A stretch of 40,529 nt of DNA from an uncultured Pelagibacteraceae bacterium (lineage in GTDB: Bacteria > Pseudomonadota > Alphaproteobacteria > Pelagibacterales > Pelagibacteraceae), in NCBI GenBank assembly GCA_902603665.1, contig CACKVV010000003.1, positions 1-40,529 on the forward strand, read 5' to 3'. The notes below the pieces were generated by a model, which worked only from the letters and a program-made list of their open reading frames with translations, ran no database searches and was not told the DNA's origin. How positions within the stretch are numbered: position 1 is the stretch's first letter; every line of letters begins with the position of its first letter. Shown piece by piece: positions 1 to 10,492 of this stretch. The position numbers were made by a program, and so were the translations under genes.

Positions 1-693
1 TTCCAGAGGGATATTTGGAGGGGAGATTCTTTTCAGATCATATATGAACAATTTGAAAACGAAGATGGTTCATTAATTGAAAGTGGTGATATAATTTTCT
101 CAAATTTAAATACTCAGGGCAATGATTTCAATTTGTACAAATTCGAATTAGATAAAAAAGAATTTGATTATTTTGATGAAAACGGAAAAAGTATGAGAAA
201 AACTTTAATGAAAACTCCCATAAATGGCGCAAGACTTTCTTCGCCATTTGGAAAAAGAAAGCATCCTATTTTAGGATTTACAAAAATGCATACTGGAACT
301 GATTTTGCTGCACCGACTGGAACACCAATCATGGCGTCTGGAGATGGAGTTGTTACTAGAGCTCAATGGTGTGGTGGAGGTGGAAACTGTGTGAAAATAA
401 AACACAATTCAGTTTACCAGACCGTTTATGCTCACATGTCAAAATTTGGAAGGGGAATTAAAAAAGGTGCTAGAGTTAAACAAGGTCAAATTATTGGCTA
501 TGTAGGTTCAACAGGATTATCGACTGGACCTCATTTACATTACGAGGTAATAGAAAATGGCAAAAAAATTAATTCACAAAAACTAAAGCTGCCTTCAGGA
601 AAAACTCTTAAAGGAAATCAACGTAAAAATTTTGAGGTCAGTAAAATCAAAATTGATGTTTTAAAATCTGAATTGATTGCGGGTTTAAATTAA
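1..693 (+). CDS. M23-family (LytM/peptidase_M23) metalloendopeptidase, 5'-truncated by the window edge
   Basis: Frame 1 is open from nt 1 (FQRDIWRGDSFQIIYEQFENEDGS...). M23 signatures: SSPFGKRKHPILGFTKMHTGTDFAAPTGTPIMASGDGVV and TGLSTGPHLHYEV. The listed start at 133 is an internal TTG, not the true start. Confidence 0.9.
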   Translation, partial: FQRDIWRGDSFQIIYEQFENEDGSLIESGDIIFSNLNTQGNDFNLYKFELDKKEFDYFDENGKSMRKTLMKTPINGARLSSPFGKRKHPILGFTKMHTGTDFAAPTGTPIMASGDGVVTRAQWCGGGGNCVKIKHNSVYQTVYAHMSKFGRGIKKGARVKQGQIIGYVGSTGLSTGPHLHYEVIENGKKINSQKLKLPSGKTLKGNQRKNFEVSKIKIDVLKSELIAGLN

Positions 694-1088
694 TCTACTA
701 CTTTAATTTCTTCTTTTATTTCTTTATCATCACTTTCATCAATAATTTGATCGGCTTTTTCCTCAGAATTTTGTTCACTAGAATTTGTATTTAAATTTAC
801 TACTTTAGATTGTTCTTGTGAATTTAATATTCTCGCAAAATGGTCTGCATGTTGTAAGTAATTTTCAGATAATATTTTATCTCCATTTGATTGTGCTTCT
901 CTAGCTAAGTCATTATATTTTTCAATTAGTTTCGCTGCATTTTGATTGTTTCTTCCAGGATTTTTCCTTTTAAATTCAGAGTTATTATTAAAATCTCCAT
1001 TTAATTTATGTCCATTATTTCTTTTTTTGAAGTTTCTATCGTTTGATCTAAATCTATTTCTTCTGTGATTATTCTTAAAACTGTTCAT
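690..1088 (-). CDS. DUF4167-type basic, Asn-rich protein next to prmC
   Basis: N-terminus MNSFKNNHRRNRFRSNDRN and NAAKLIEKYNDLAREAQSNGDKILSENYLQHADHFARIL. Preferred start 1088, which removes the overlap with prmC; the ORF track extends to 1115. Confidence 0.75.
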   Translation of the reverse strand: MNSFKNNHRRNRFRSNDRNFKKRNNGHKLNGDFNNNSEFKRKNPGRNNQNAAKLIEKYNDLAREAQSNGDKILSENYLQHADHFARILNSQEQSKVVNLNTNSSEQNSEEKADQIIDESDDKEIKEEIKVVD

Positions 1089-1090
1089 TT

Positions 1091-1933
1091 TTAATTTTTT
1101 GTACTTACTAAGCATCTTTCTTTACCAGAAAGATCTTTATAAATTTTTGTTTGGTTAAAACCATTTAAAATTAAGTATTTTTTCAATTCATTACCTTGCT
1201 TATGTCCAATTTCCAAAATAAGCTTACCATTAATTTTTAAAAGCATTTTGCATTTATTTATTATCTTAAATAATGTTTCTAATCCTGAAGAACCTCCAGA
1301 TAATGCTAGTTTTGGTTCATTTAATTTAACATCCTTATCTAAACTTAATAATTCGCTGTTTTTTATGTAAGGAGGATTAGATATTATTAGATCATATTTA
1401 TTGCATAAGTATTTGTCAACATCGATATTTATAAATTTTACTTTTTTTCCAACTTGATGCATTTCTGCATTTCTTTTTGCCACTTTTATAGCTTTTTTAG
1501 ACTTATCAATAGCTATAATTCTGCAGTCTGGCCTCTCTTTAATTAATGATATTGCAATACATCCTGACCCAGTACCAATATCCAAAATATTTTTATTAGA
1601 TGATGATGGCAAAATTTTCAAAATTTTTTCAATTATTAATTCTGTTTCTGGGCGTGGGATCAAAACATTTCTATCAACGAAAAATTTATATTTCCAAAAA
1701 TATTTAAAATTAAATATATGTGCTATAGGTTTATGATTGCTTCTCATATTTAAATAATAATTGAATTTGTTTAAATGAGATTTATTTATTTTTTTATTTA
1801 AATTTAGTAGAATTTCTTCTCTACGTACATTAAGTGTTTTTGCTAATATCAATTCCGAGTCCAATTTAGGTGATTTCAAGTTTTTAAGCTGTAACTCCTT
1901 TGAAGCTTTATTTAAAATTTGTTGATAGTTCAT
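1091..1933 (-). CDS. prmC: Release factor glutamine N5-methyltransferase
   Basis: SAM motif ILDIGTGSGCIAI, NPPY motif (IISNPPYI), RPETE motif, adjacent to prfA. Confidence 0.95.
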   Translation of the reverse strand: MNYQQILNKASKELQLKNLKSPKLDSELILAKTLNVRREEILLNLNKKINKSHLNKFNYYLNMRSNHKPIAHIFNFKYFWKYKFFVDRNVLIPRPETELIIEKILKILPSSSNKNILDIGTGSGCIAISLIKERPDCRIIAIDKSKKAIKVAKRNAEMHQVGKKVKFINIDVDKYLCNKYDLIISNPPYIKNSELLSLDKDVKLNEPKLALSGGSSGLETLFKIINKCKMLLKINGKLILEIGHKQGNELKKYLILNGFNQTKIYKDLSGKERCLVSTKN

Positions 1934-3006
1934 TATGATAATTTATTTAGCTGTTCCTCCTGAGCTTGGATACTTAAATTTTCTATCATATCATCGAATA
2001 TTTCTCCCTCCATAAATTCTTCCAATTTATGAAGTGTTAAATTAATTCTATGATCGGTTACTCTTCCTTGTGGAAAGTTATAAGTTCTAATTCTCTCAGA
2101 TCTATCACCAGTTCCTATTTTACTTTTTCTATCCTTTGATCTTTCTGCATCTCTTTTTTGTCTTTCTAGCTCATATATTCTGGATCTTAAAATTTTAAGT
2201 CCCTTTTCTTTATTTCTTATTTGTGATTTTTCATCTTGTTGGCTAACAACAATTCCTGATGGTAAGTGTGTTATTCTTACAGCTGAGTCAGTTGTATTTA
2301 CGCTTTGTCCACCAGGGCCACTACTTCTGAATACATCTATTCTTAGATCTTTATCCTCAATTTTTACATCAACTTCCTCGGCTTCTGGTAAAACAGCAAC
2401 TGTTGCTGCAGAGGTATGTACTCGCCCCTGTGTTTCTGTGTCTGGAACTCTTTGAACTCTATGCACTCCACTTTCGTATTTTAAAGAGGAATAAATATTT
2501 TGACCTTTAATAGAGGCAATTATCTCTTTAAGTCCTCCAGCATCACTCTTTGAAATTGAAATAATTTCTAATTGCCATTTTTTTTTATGGCTTACTTTTT
2601 CATACATTTTAAACAAATCACCAGCAAATAAACTTGCTTCTAATCCACCTGTTCCAGCTCTAATTTCTATAATAGCATTTTTTCTATCAGCTTCATCTTT
2701 AGGTAATAAAAATATTTTTATTTTTTTCTCATTTAATTGGAATTTATGTTGTAATTCTGCAAGTTCTATTTCAGCTAAATCTTTCATGTCCGCGTCAGAA
2801 CTGGTGTCATTGATTATATTTTCTAATTCAGATTTATTTTTTTCAAATTGATTATATTCCTTTGCCTCTTTAATAATCTCATTTAAATCAGAATATTCCT
2901 TAGATTTTTCAGCAAAAGTGTTTTTATCTATCTCTCCTGAAGATAAGTCTTTTTCTAGTTTAGAATGCTTAGATATCAATCCCTGAACTTTGTCTAAAGG
3001 AAGCAT
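1933..3006 (-). CDS. prfA: Peptide chain release factor 1
   Basis: GGQ motif in [28 protein letters not shown]; class I RF architecture. Confidence 0.97.
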   Translation of the reverse strand: MLPLDKVQGLISKHSKLEKDLSSGEIDKNTFAEKSKEYSDLNEIIKEAKEYNQFEKNKSELENIINDTSSDADMKDLAEIELAELQHKFQLNEKKIKIFLLPKDEADRKNAIIEIRAGTGGLEASLFAGDLFKMYEKVSHKKKWQLEIISISKSDAGGLKEIIASIKGQNIYSSLKYESGVHRVQRVPDTETQGRVHTSAATVAVLPEAEEVDVKIEDKDLRIDVFRSSGPGGQSVNTTDSAVRITHLPSGIVVSQQDEKSQIRNKEKGLKILRSRIYELERQKRDAERSKDRKSKIGTGDRSERIRTYNFPQGRVTDHRINLTLHKLEEFMEGEIFDDMIENLSIQAQEEQLNKLS

Positions 3007-3011
3007 TATTA

Positions 3012-4112
3012 TTAATTTTTTTCTTCTATTTCTTTGGCCTTTTTTTCAACCATGCTAACTACTTTTGAAATAATTTCTTCGCTTTTAATTTTTTCACTCT
3101 CAACACCATTTAAATACATCATGTGATTTCCCTTACCACCTCCAGTAATTCCAATTTCAGTTTGTGCAGCTTCACCTGGACCGTTTACAACACAGCCAAT
3201 TATTGAGAGTGTAATTGGAGTTTTTATATGTGAAAGTCTATTCTCTAAAATTTTAACTGTGTCAATAACTTCAAATGCTTGTCTAGCACAAGATGGACAT
3301 GAAATAATTCTAACACCCCTATTTCTAAGATTTAGTGATTTTAAAATTTCATTACCAACATTTATCTCTTTTACTGGATCATCAGAAAGAGATACTCTTA
3401 TAGTATCACCAATTCCATCTAAAAGAAGTGATCCAAAGCCAATTGATGACTTTATAGTACCAGGCAAAAAGCTGCCTGCTTCTGTTATTCCGATGTGAAG
3501 AGGATAGTCTATTTTTTTTGATAATTGTTTGTAAGCTCCAATTGATAAAAATACATCAGATGATTTAACACTTACTTTTAAATTAAAAAAATCCTCATTC
3601 TCTAATATTTCAATGTTTCTTAATGCACTTTCAACAAGAGCCTCCGGGCAAGGTTCTTTATATTTTTCAAGAATATCTTTTTCAAGCGATCCTGCATTAA
3701 CACCAACTCTAATCGCACAACCATTATTTTTTGCGGATTTAATTACTTCTTTTATTTTTTGTCTATCCCCTATATTACCAGGATTAATTCTTAAACAATG
3801 TGCGCCATTTTCTGCAGCCTCAATTGCTCTTTTATAATGAAAATGAATATCTGCAACTATTGGAACTTTAACTTGTTTTACAATTTGCTTCAAAGCCTCT
3901 GTTGACTCTTTATCCGGACATGAAACCCTTATTAAATCAGCTCCTGCGTTCTCTATTTCTATTATTTGTTTGACTGTGGACTTAACATCTTTTGTTAAAG
4001 TGTTAGTCATTGATTGAACAGATATTGGATTATCTCCTCCAATTTTTAAATTTCCAACATTTATTTCTTTTGTTTTTTTTCTATTAATATCTCTAAAAGG
4101 TCTTATGCTCAT
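3012..4112 (-). CDS. ispG: 4-hydroxy-3-methylbut-2-enyl diphosphate synthase (GcpE)
   Basis: [47 protein letters not shown]. Confidence 0.97.
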   Translation of the reverse strand: MSIRPFRDINRKKTKEINVGNLKIGGDNPISVQSMTNTLTKDVKSTVKQIIEIENAGADLIRVSCPDKESTEALKQIVKQVKVPIVADIHFHYKRAIEAAENGAHCLRINPGNIGDRQKIKEVIKSAKNNGCAIRVGVNAGSLEKDILEKYKEPCPEALVESALRNIEILENEDFFNLKVSVKSSDVFLSIGAYKQLSKKIDYPLHIGITEAGSFLPGTIKSSIGFGSLLLDGIGDTIRVSLSDDPVKEINVGNEILKSLNLRNRGVRIISCPSCARQAFEVIDTVKILENRLSHIKTPITLSIIGCVVNGPGEAAQTEIGITGGGKGNHMMYLNGVESEKIKSEEIISKVVSMVEKKAKEIEEKN

Positions 4113-4113
4113 T

Positions 4114-5328
4114 TTATCGATCTAACTTAAATTCCTTATGCAATGCAGAAATAGCTTTTTTTATATTCTTTTTGTCAACTAAAACTGAGATTTTTATTTC
4201 TGATGTTGAAATAACCTGAATATTAATTTTTTGATTGGCTAATGCTTGAAACATTCTAAATGTAACACCTGGTGTAGTTACCATTCCTACACCAATTATA
4301 GAAATTTTACTTACATTCTTATCAAAAATTAGTTTTTTAAAATTAATATCTTTGTTTTCATTAACAATTTTTTTTGTTTTGTTTAAATCCTCATTTTTAA
4401 TAGTAAATGTTAAATCTGTTTCTCTTCCATTGGCAGAAATATTCTGTACTACCATGTCAACGTTAATTGAATTTTTTGATAATGGTTTAAATATAGATGC
4501 TGCAATTCCAGGTTTATCTTTTACTCCAACTAAAGTCACTTTTGCATCATTCTGGGTAGATGAAATTCCTGTAATTATTTTATTGTTTACTATATTTTTT
4601 CTTTTAGTGATTAATGTTCCTGATTTTTTTTTAAAAGATGATTTTACCTCTATATTAATCCTATTTAATCTAGCATCTTGAATGGATTCTGGTTGCATTA
4701 CTTTTGCGCCTAATGAAGCCATCTCCAGCATTTCTTCGTATGATATGACTTTTATTTTTTTAGCTGATTTGAGTTTATTAGGATCGGTTGTAAAAATACC
4801 TTCTACGTCAGTAAAAATAATACATTTATCTGCTTTAAAAAATTTAGCTAACATTATTGCTGTTGAGTCTGACCCTCCCCTTCCAATTGTGGTAATTCTC
4901 TCATTCCGATCAATGCCTTGAAAACCAGTGATTATTGGAACACCACCAGATTTTAAATAATTTAATAATTTACTTTTATTTATTTGATTTATTCTTGAAA
5001 ACTTATGCATATTTTCTGTGAAAATTGGTATCTGCCAGGCTGTCCATGATCTGGATTTCAGTCCAAGATGCACAAGTCTTCCTGCAATAAGCGAGCATGA
5101 AACTTGCTCACCTGATGATACTAGTACATCGTATTCAGCATCTGAAAAATTATTGCTGATTTTTTTTGATTTTTTAATTAATTCATTTGTGGATCCACTC
5201 ATGGCAGAAGAAACAACAATAACTGAGTATCTTTTTTTTACATAATTTTTTACTATTTCAGAAACCTTTTTTATTCTTTCAATAGTACCTACAGATGTTC
5301 CGCCAAATTTTAAAACTACAATTTTCAT
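4114..5328 (-). CDS. lysC: Aspartate kinase with tandem ACT domains
   Basis: [40 protein letters not shown]. Confidence 0.96.
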   Translation of the reverse strand: MKIVVLKFGGTSVGTIERIKKVSEIVKNYVKKRYSVIVVSSAMSGSTNELIKKSKKISNNFSDAEYDVLVSSGEQVSCSLIAGRLVHLGLKSRSWTAWQIPIFTENMHKFSRINQINKSKLLNYLKSGGVPIITGFQGIDRNERITTIGRGGSDSTAIMLAKFFKADKCIIFTDVEGIFTTDPNKLKSAKKIKVISYEEMLEMASLGAKVMQPESIQDARLNRINIEVKSSFKKKSGTLITKRKNIVNNKIITGISSTQNDAKVTLVGVKDKPGIAASIFKPLSKNSINVDMVVQNISANGRETDLTFTIKNEDLNKTKKIVNENKDINFKKLIFDKNVSKISIIGVGMVTTPGVTFRMFQALANQKINIQVISTSEIKISVLVDKKNIKKAISALHKEFKLDR

Positions 5329-5329
5329 G

Positions 5330-5347
5330 ATTAAATAATTATTTAAT
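5330..5347. repeat. 18-bp perfect AT palindrome in the lysC/ubiG divergent region
   Basis: ATTAAATAATTATTTAAT equals its reverse complement. Confidence 0.5.
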
Positions 5348-5393
5348 AAAAAATATTGATAAAATACATCTTCTATATAAAGTAAATAATGTT

Positions 5394-6122
5394 ATGAAAA
5401 ATAACACAATTAACAAAAAAGAAATAGAAAAATTTTCAAAAATTGCTGATGAGTGGTGGAATCCCACAGGAAAATTTAAACCATTACATAAATTTAATCC
5501 AATTAGGATAAAGTATATTAAAGAAAATCTAATTGAACATTTTTCATTAAAAAAAAATAGTAAACCATTAAAAAACTTAGAAATTTTAGATATTGGTTGT
5601 GGGGGTGGATTACTTTCGGAACCAATGTCAAGATTAGGTGCGAATGTAACTGGAATTGATGCATCTCAAAATAATATTAATGTTGCGAAACACCACTTAA
5701 AAAAAAGTAAATTAAAAATAAATTATTTAAATTGTTCACCAGAAAATTTAAATACATCAAAAAGATTTGATGTGATTTTAAATATGGAGATTGTTGAACA
5801 CGTAGAAAATATTGATAATTTTATAAAGCAAAGTTCAAAGTTTTTAAAAAAGAATGGTATAATGTTTGTTGCAACCTTAAATCAAACTTTAAAATCTTAT
5901 TTGTTTGCAATTATAGGTGCAGAATATGTTTTGAGATGGCTCCCAATAGGTACTCATGAATGGGAAAAATTTGTCAAACCTGAAAATCTTATAAGTATTT
6001 GCCAAAAAAATTCTCTCAAATTAAAGAAAATTGATGGAATGAAATTTAACCCATTATTTGATCAGTGGAAGGTATCATCAGACAAATCGGTTAATTACAT
6101 CACTGAATTTGAAAAAGTTTAA
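5394..6122 (+). CDS. ubiG: 3-demethylubiquinol 3-O-methyltransferase
   Basis: FSKIADEWWNPTGKFKPLHKFNPIRI, LDIGCGGGLLSEPMSRLGANVTGID, TLNQTLKSYLFAIIGAEYVLRWLPIGTHEW. Confidence 0.95.
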   Translation: MKNNTINKKEIEKFSKIADEWWNPTGKFKPLHKFNPIRIKYIKENLIEHFSLKKNSKPLKNLEILDIGCGGGLLSEPMSRLGANVTGIDASQNNINVAKHHLKKSKLKINYLNCSPENLNTSKRFDVILNMEIVEHVENIDNFIKQSSKFLKKNGIMFVATLNQTLKSYLFAIIGAEYVLRWLPIGTHEWEKFVKPENLISICQKNSLKLKKIDGMKFNPLFDQWKVSSDKSVNYITEFEKV

Positions 6123-6547
6123 TTTTCATTATCCTCAATCCAAGGTAACATTTCAGTTTCTATACCTTCTTCTTTTAATTCCTTAACATCGGTCAAGGAA
6201 GCTCTTCCGTAGATACCTTTATGTTTATCTTTGTATTTATTTTTATTATAATGTAATGATCTTGCTTCATAAGCAAAATTTTCACCTACAAAGTTAAAAT
6301 TATCCTTAACAAATTTTTTATATTCTCTCAACTTTTGTTTAACTTCTTGAAATTTTAACTCATTGGTAATTTTTTTTTTACTGTTAGATAGGTTTGGAGA
6401 CATTAAAGATTTTTCAACTTTAATAGAGTTGCAACTCTGGCAACTCAAAAGTTTCATTTTTTTCAGACGATCAAATTCCTTGGATGATCCAAACCAACTT
6501 TCAAATTCTAATTTACATTTTTTGCATATCAGGGCATATTTAATCAT
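6119..6547 (-). CDS. DUF1178 family zinc-ribbon protein
   Basis: MIKYALICKKCKLEFESWFGSSKEFDRL...LSCQSCNSIKVEKSLMSPNL. Confidence 0.85.
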   Translation of the reverse strand: MIKYALICKKCKLEFESWFGSSKEFDRLKKMKLLSCQSCNSIKVEKSLMSPNLSNSKKKITNELKFQEVKQKLREYKKFVKDNFNFVGENFAYEARSLHYNKNKYKDKHKGIYGRASLTDVKELKEEGIETEMLPWIEDNEN

Positions 6548-6585
6548 ATTTCATATTTAATAATTATAAGCTTAAATTCAATACG

Positions 6586-7887
6586 CTAAGATCTGTAATC
6601 TGCATTAATCTCAATATAATCTTTAGTTAAGTCCATGGTATATGTAGTAAAATTTTTTTTTCCCATTCCTATATCAACAGTTATTTCTACAGATTCATTT
6701 TTCATATAATCACTGACTTTTTGCTCATCATAATCTTCGGACAACTTATTTTTTGAGAAAATTTTATAAGGGCCAAAAAAAATAGTTAATTTTTGAATAT
6801 CAATTTTTATTTCAGTTTTTCCAATTGCCATAGCGATCCTCCCCCAATTTGGATCCTCTCCAGCTATTGCGGTTTTAACCAAGGCTGAATTTGAAATTGA
6901 AAAACAAATTTTTTTTGCATCAGCTACTGTTTTTGCTTTTTGACAATTGATAGTCACAAATTTTGATGCTCCCTCGCCATCTGCTGCAACTCTTTTAGCC
7001 AAGTTCAATAAAACTTCGTGAACTGACTCTTTAAAATCATGTAATTTTTTTTCTTTATGGCTTTTAATTTCAGAATTATTTGCTTTATTTGTTGCAAAAA
7101 TTGATACCATGTCGTTCGTGCTGGTATCACCATCGCAAGAAATTGCATTAAAAGTAGTTTCAATAGTATCTTTGAGTATATTTTTTAAAATTGATGATGA
7201 TAAGTTTGCATCTGTAAATAAAAATCCTAATGTTGTCGCCATATTAGGAAATATCATCCCAGAGCCTTTAGCAATGCCATAAACCTTTATTGGTGTGTTA
7301 CCTATTTTGCACTCTGACATTGCTAGCTTGGGTTTAGTATCTGTTGTTTTGATGCCTGAGGCTGCTTTCATCCATATTAGTTTATTTTGATTATATTTAA
7401 TATTATCGACTAAGTTAGGAAGAGAATTTTTTATTTTTTCTAAAGGAAATTTTTCTCCAATGGTACCAGTACAAGCAAAAAGTATACTGTCAGAACGAAT
7501 AATTTTTGGATACTCTTCATCTTGTTTTTGTTTGAGCGTCAGTTTTTCAGATAATTCTATAGAAAGTATTTTTAATGCATCATATCCATCTGATCCAGTA
7601 AGAGCATTTGCATTTCTAGTATTTATTAATAATGCGTGTATTTTTTGTGACTTAATTTTTCTATTCCACTTTATATTTTCTGATACAACACTTGATTTTG
7701 TAAACAAAGATGAATGATTAGCTCCATTTCTAAAATAAAATAAAACGAGGTCATCTCTTTTTTGATCATACAAATTTGCCGAAACTGCAGATACAGATAC
7801 TCCATCTAAATGGTCTAAATCTTGAAAATCTGCAACTTTTGCGTTTTTATTTCTAGCATCAAAAAAGTTGTTTATGCCTAAAACCAT
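6586..7887 (-). CDS. argJ: Bifunctional glutamate N-acetyltransferase/ornithine acetyltransferase
   Basis: AKGSGMIFPNMATTLGFLFTDA self-cleavage region; NTRNANALTGSDGYDA. Confidence 0.95.
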   Translation of the reverse strand: MVLGINNFFDARNKNAKVADFQDLDHLDGVSVSAVSANLYDQKRDDLVLFYFRNGANHSSLFTKSSVVSENIKWNRKIKSQKIHALLINTRNANALTGSDGYDALKILSIELSEKLTLKQKQDEEYPKIIRSDSILFACTGTIGEKFPLEKIKNSLPNLVDNIKYNQNKLIWMKAASGIKTTDTKPKLAMSECKIGNTPIKVYGIAKGSGMIFPNMATTLGFLFTDANLSSSILKNILKDTIETTFNAISCDGDTSTNDMVSIFATNKANNSEIKSHKEKKLHDFKESVHEVLLNLAKRVAADGEGASKFVTINCQKAKTVADAKKICFSISNSALVKTAIAGEDPNWGRIAMAIGKTEIKIDIQKLTIFFGPYKIFSKNKLSEDYDEQKVSDYMKNESVEITVDIGMGKKNFTTYTMDLTKDYIEINADYRS

Positions 7888-7942
7888 GATATTTAATTTC
7901 TCTAAAAAATTACTATATATTCACTAATTACTGTACATTAAA

Positions 7943-10492
7943 ATGTTTAATCCGTTAAATCTATTATCTAAAATAATTAAAAGTGGAAATCAAAAAGAGC
8001 TCGATAGAATTGGCAAAATAGTTAATCAGATTAACAGTTTAGAAAAAAAGTTTGAAAATATTGATAATTCTGATTTTCCAAAAAAAACATCTGAACTTAT
8101 TTCGAGACTAAATGATGGTGAAAAGATGAGTCAAATATTACCAGAGGCTTTTGCCTTAGTAAGAGAGGCATCAAAAAGAATTCACAATGAAAGACACTTT
8201 GATGTCCAATTAATTGGTGGTGTAGCTCTACATGAAAATAAAATTGCAGAAATGAAAACAGGTGAAGGGAAAACCTTGACTATAACTTTAGCAGCTTACC
8301 TAAATGCATTAGAAAAAAAAGGTGTACATATAGTAACTGTAAATGATTATTTAGCTAAAAGAGATAGTCAAAATATGGGTGAGATATACGAATTCCTTGG
8401 TTTAAGTTGTGGCTTTATTAATACTGGTCAATCTGATCTAGAGAGAAAAGAAAATTATATGAAGGATATAACTTATGCAACTAATAGTGAGCTAGGTTTT
8501 GATTATCTTCGAGACAATATGAAATTTTCAAAAAAAGATATGGTTCAAAGAGGGCATAATTTTGCTATCGTTGATGAGATAGATTCCTGTCTAATTGATG
8601 AAGCTCGAACCCCTTTAATCATTTCAGGGGCCGCAGAGGATAAAACAAGTCAATATATTGCAATTGATAAACTTGTAAAAACACTCAAGTCTGATGACTT
8701 TGATGTTGATGAAAAGGACAAAAATATTCTTCTCACTAATAAAGGTATTGATAATATTGAAAAAATTTTTTCAAACGCTGGTATTTTGAAAAATAATAAC
8801 TTTTATGACCCTGAAAATTTGCATCTTGTTCATCATGTCAATCAAGCATTAAAAGCTAATCATTTATTTCAAAATGGGCGTGATTATATAGTCAAAGATG
8901 ATCAAATTATTATAATTGATGAACAAACTGGAAGACAGCTTCCAGGCAGAAGATTTGGAGATGGGCTCCATCAAAGTTTAGAAGCAAAAGAAAAGTTGGT
9001 AGTCAATGCTGAAAATCAAACCTTGGCATCTATAACTTACCAAAACTTTTTTAAACTTTATAAAAAAATATCTGGATGTACTGGAACAGCTCAAACTGAG
9101 TCTGAGGAGTTTTTTGAAATCTATAATTTACCCGTGGTATCTATTCCGACAAATAAGGAAATGATAAGAAAAGATTGGAACGACCAAATTTTCAGAACTT
9201 TAGAAGAAAAAGACAATGCAATAATTGAAAAAATAATTGAATGCAATAAATCTGGCCAACCTTTGTTAGTATTTACGGCAAGTATAAATAAATCTGAGCA
9301 TTATTCAGATTTGTTAAATAAAAAAAGAATTAAACACATAGTTTTGAATGCAAAAAATCATGAGAAAGAAGCAGAAATTATTGCCAACGCTGGAAAAATA
9401 AATTCAATAATTATAACTACAAGTATATCCGGAAGAGGGGTTGATATTAAACTTGGAGGCCAAGACGAAAGCGAAAAAGAGAAAGTGAAAAAATTGGGAG
9501 GTTTATTCGTAATTGGAACTGAGAGAATGGAAAGTAGGAGAGTAGATAATCAAGCAAGAGGTAGATCTGGAAGGCAGGGTGATGAGGGAAATTCTATTTT
9601 CTTCGTAAGTTTAGAGGATGATTTAATGCGAATATTTGGATCGGAGTCTATGAATAATATTTTAGAAAAGCTAGGACTTAAAGATGGAGAAAGCATAGAT
9701 CATCCGTGGATAAATAAAGCTCTCGAAAGAGCTCAGCAAAAAGTTGAGGCTAGAAATTTTGATATAAGAAAAACCCTCCTAAAATTTGACAATGTGCTTA
9801 ATGACCAAAGACAAGTCATATTTAGTCAAAGGAATAATGTTATGGAGAGTAAGGAAGCAAATGTATTTGCAGATGATTTTATAGATGAAAACTTAAATGA
9901 ATTAAAAGTCTTGAAGTCTAAGAAATTAGCAAATCCAACTTCGGATGATTTTACAAAAAGCTTCAAAACTATTTTTGGAAAATCATTTGATGATGAGAGA
10001 GTAAAAGAAATTTCAAATATAAAAGATGCAGAATTTGAAAAAATAGTAAAAGATAAATTTTCAGAAAAAAGAGAGGAAAGAATTAGTCTTCTGGGAAAAA
10101 ATGAAGCGCTTGAAATTGAGAAAAGAATATTCTTACAATTAATTGATCAAAATTGGAAATTACATATTCAATATTTAGAACAATTAAGACAAGTTATAGG
10201 CCTAAGATCTTATGGTCAAAGAGATCCCTTGGTAGAATATAAAAAAGAAGCTTTCATATTATTTGAGAACTTGCTCAATAAATTAAAAACGGAATTAATT
10301 ACTTTTTTAATAAATGTAAAAGTAGTTGACAGCCCAGAACAAGACAATCAAAAATATCAGGCTGAAAAAAAAATTAAAATGTCAGATGATCCAAAATGCT
10401 TACTTCAAAAATTCAAAGAAGTAAAAATCTCTAGAAATGAGAGATGTGAAGCAACAGGGAAAAAATTTAAAAATTGTTGTGGTTCCTTATAA
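7943..10492 (+). CDS. secA: Preprotein translocase subunit SecA
   Basis: [81 protein letters not shown], degenerate SEC-C tail. Confidence 0.97.
   Translation: [849 protein letters not shown]

Noticed and set aside
3259-3837. Plus-strand ORFs (3259-3498, 3613-3837) opposite ispG
   Set aside because: Antisense to a well-supported conserved CDS, low-complexity hydrophobic translations with no family signature.
4352-5245. Plus-strand ORFs opposite lysC
   Set aside because: Antisense shadows of a conserved gene; composition expected from the reverse complement of an AT-rich CDS.
6361-6390. A10 run in the DUF1178 gene as a slippage site
   Set aside because: No functional reason for a truncated product is evident; used only as background against over-interpreting the dnaX run.
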